NCBI RefSeq assembly: GCF_002902285.1
Contig: NZ_PPRU01000001.1
Location: forward strand, 23,053-87,052
DNA length: 64,000 nucleotides
Source of the DNA: Staphylococcus simulans
Lineage (GTDB): Bacteria > Bacillota > Bacilli > Staphylococcales > Staphylococcaceae
Reading direction: 5' to 3'
In this document: piece after piece, positions 63,911 through 64,000 of the stretch
Position numbering within the stretch: position 1 is the stretch's first letter
How the letters are laid out: each line of letters begins with the position of its first letter
Notes under the pieces: generated by a model
The model's database searches: none
The model's input: the letters and a program-made list of their open reading frames with translations, nothing else
What the model was told of the DNA's origin: nothing
Translations under genes and position numbers: made by a program

Positions 63911-63939
63911 TAGAAAATATGTATAAAAATCTTTATAAT
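63911..63939 (+). promoter_or_regulatory. Probable promoter at the right edge
   Basis: TAGAAA (63911-63916), 17-base spacer, TATAAT (63934-63939). It would start a transcript near 63946 that runs out of the window. Confidence 0.45.
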
Positions 63940-63940
63940 A

Positions 63941-64000
63941 GAAGTCCTCACGGACTCTTATGTAAGCCACATAGATACTTTTTTCAAATTCATCGCAGCA
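63941..64000 (+). other. Start of an unidentified transcript or leader RNA (cut by window end)
   Basis: Behind the promoter lie two small hairpins: AGTCC-TCAC-GGACT (about 63943-63956) and TTATGT-AAGCC-ACATAG, then a short T run (TTTTTT near 63980). No ORF with a ribosome-binding site begins before the edge. It may be a short RNA or the leader of the next gene. Confidence 0.35.

Noticed and set aside
63941..63960. Hammerhead ribozyme stem II look-alike on the minus strand (GTCCGTGAGGAC)
   Set aside because: The conserved core around it (CUGAUGA before, GAAA after) is missing, so only the stem-loop resembles the ribozyme.

Overview
The window is ordinary core chromosome of a low-GC Firmicute. 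Gene order and protein sequences point to the genus Staphylococcus: rsh-dtd-lytH-hisS-aspS, cymR, alaS-ireB-ruvX, the comE operon, hrcA-grpE-dnaK-dnaJ-prmA-rsmE, and phoH-ybeY-dgkA-cdd-era-recO-glyS-ccpN-ppsR-dnaG-sigA-trmK-nif3-cshB-nfo. That order matches staphylococci as I remember them. The proteins do not look identical to S. aureus. A coagulase-negative species, perhaps of the carnosus/simulans group, is a guess. I see no prophage, insertion sequence, CRISPR array, tRNA or rRNA gene, and no horizontally acquired island.

Layout. 1-6.1 kb: end of the stringent-response enzyme Rsh (cut by the window edge), D-aminoacyl-tRNA deacylase, the cell-wall amidase LytH, then hisS (behind a T-box) and aspS. 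6.2-6.4 kb: a probable 6S RNA. 6.5-10.6 kb: tcdA, rarA (minus), the cysteine regulator cymR, a CsbD stress protein and a luciferase-like oxidoreductase (minus). 10.7-20.2 kb: cysteine desulfurase plus mnmA (tRNA thiolation), a TPR protein, recD2, alaS behind a T-box, then ireB-ruvX-DUF1292. 20.4-24.5 kb: trmR-trhP1-trhP2 (tRNA wobble 5-hydroxy/methoxyuridine), udk, greA. 24.6-30.3 kb: a tight operon mtnN-yqeG-yqeH-aroE-yhbY-nadD-yqeK-rsfS-methyltransferase, centred on ribosome assembly and NAD. 30.4-34.9 kb: comEA-comEB-comEC (DNA uptake) and holA. 34.9-46.7 kb: rpsT (minus), lepA, hemW, the heat-shock operon hrcA to mtaB, and rpsU. 46.9-49.2 kb: nfeD-floA-unknown (flotillin membrane domains). 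49.5-53.3 kb: phoH-ybeY-dgkA-cdd-era-recO. 53.4-55.0 kb: glyS (minus) with its T-box. 55.1-63.8 kb: ccpN-ppsR, dnaG-sigA, trmK-nif3-cshB-nfo. The last 200 bases hold terminators and the start of an unidentified transcript.

The common theme is translation and its quality control: four aminoacyl-tRNA synthetases (three T-box regulated), many tRNA/rRNA modification enzymes, ribosome assembly GTPases and ribosomal proteins, with replication/repair, chaperone and competence genes between them.

No new multi-gene system is evident. The most interesting signals are regulatory. ccpN has no ATG, GTG or TTG start in front of its DNA-binding domain and probably starts at AUA. The comEA ribosome-binding site is one arm of a terminator-like hairpin. 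A possible leaderless 26-codon ORF precedes phoH. CtsR and HrcA operators are stacked at hrcA. There are early-terminator leaders before trmR and a large hairpin between sigA and trmK. All motif and hairpin calls were made by eye; no folding or database search was run.
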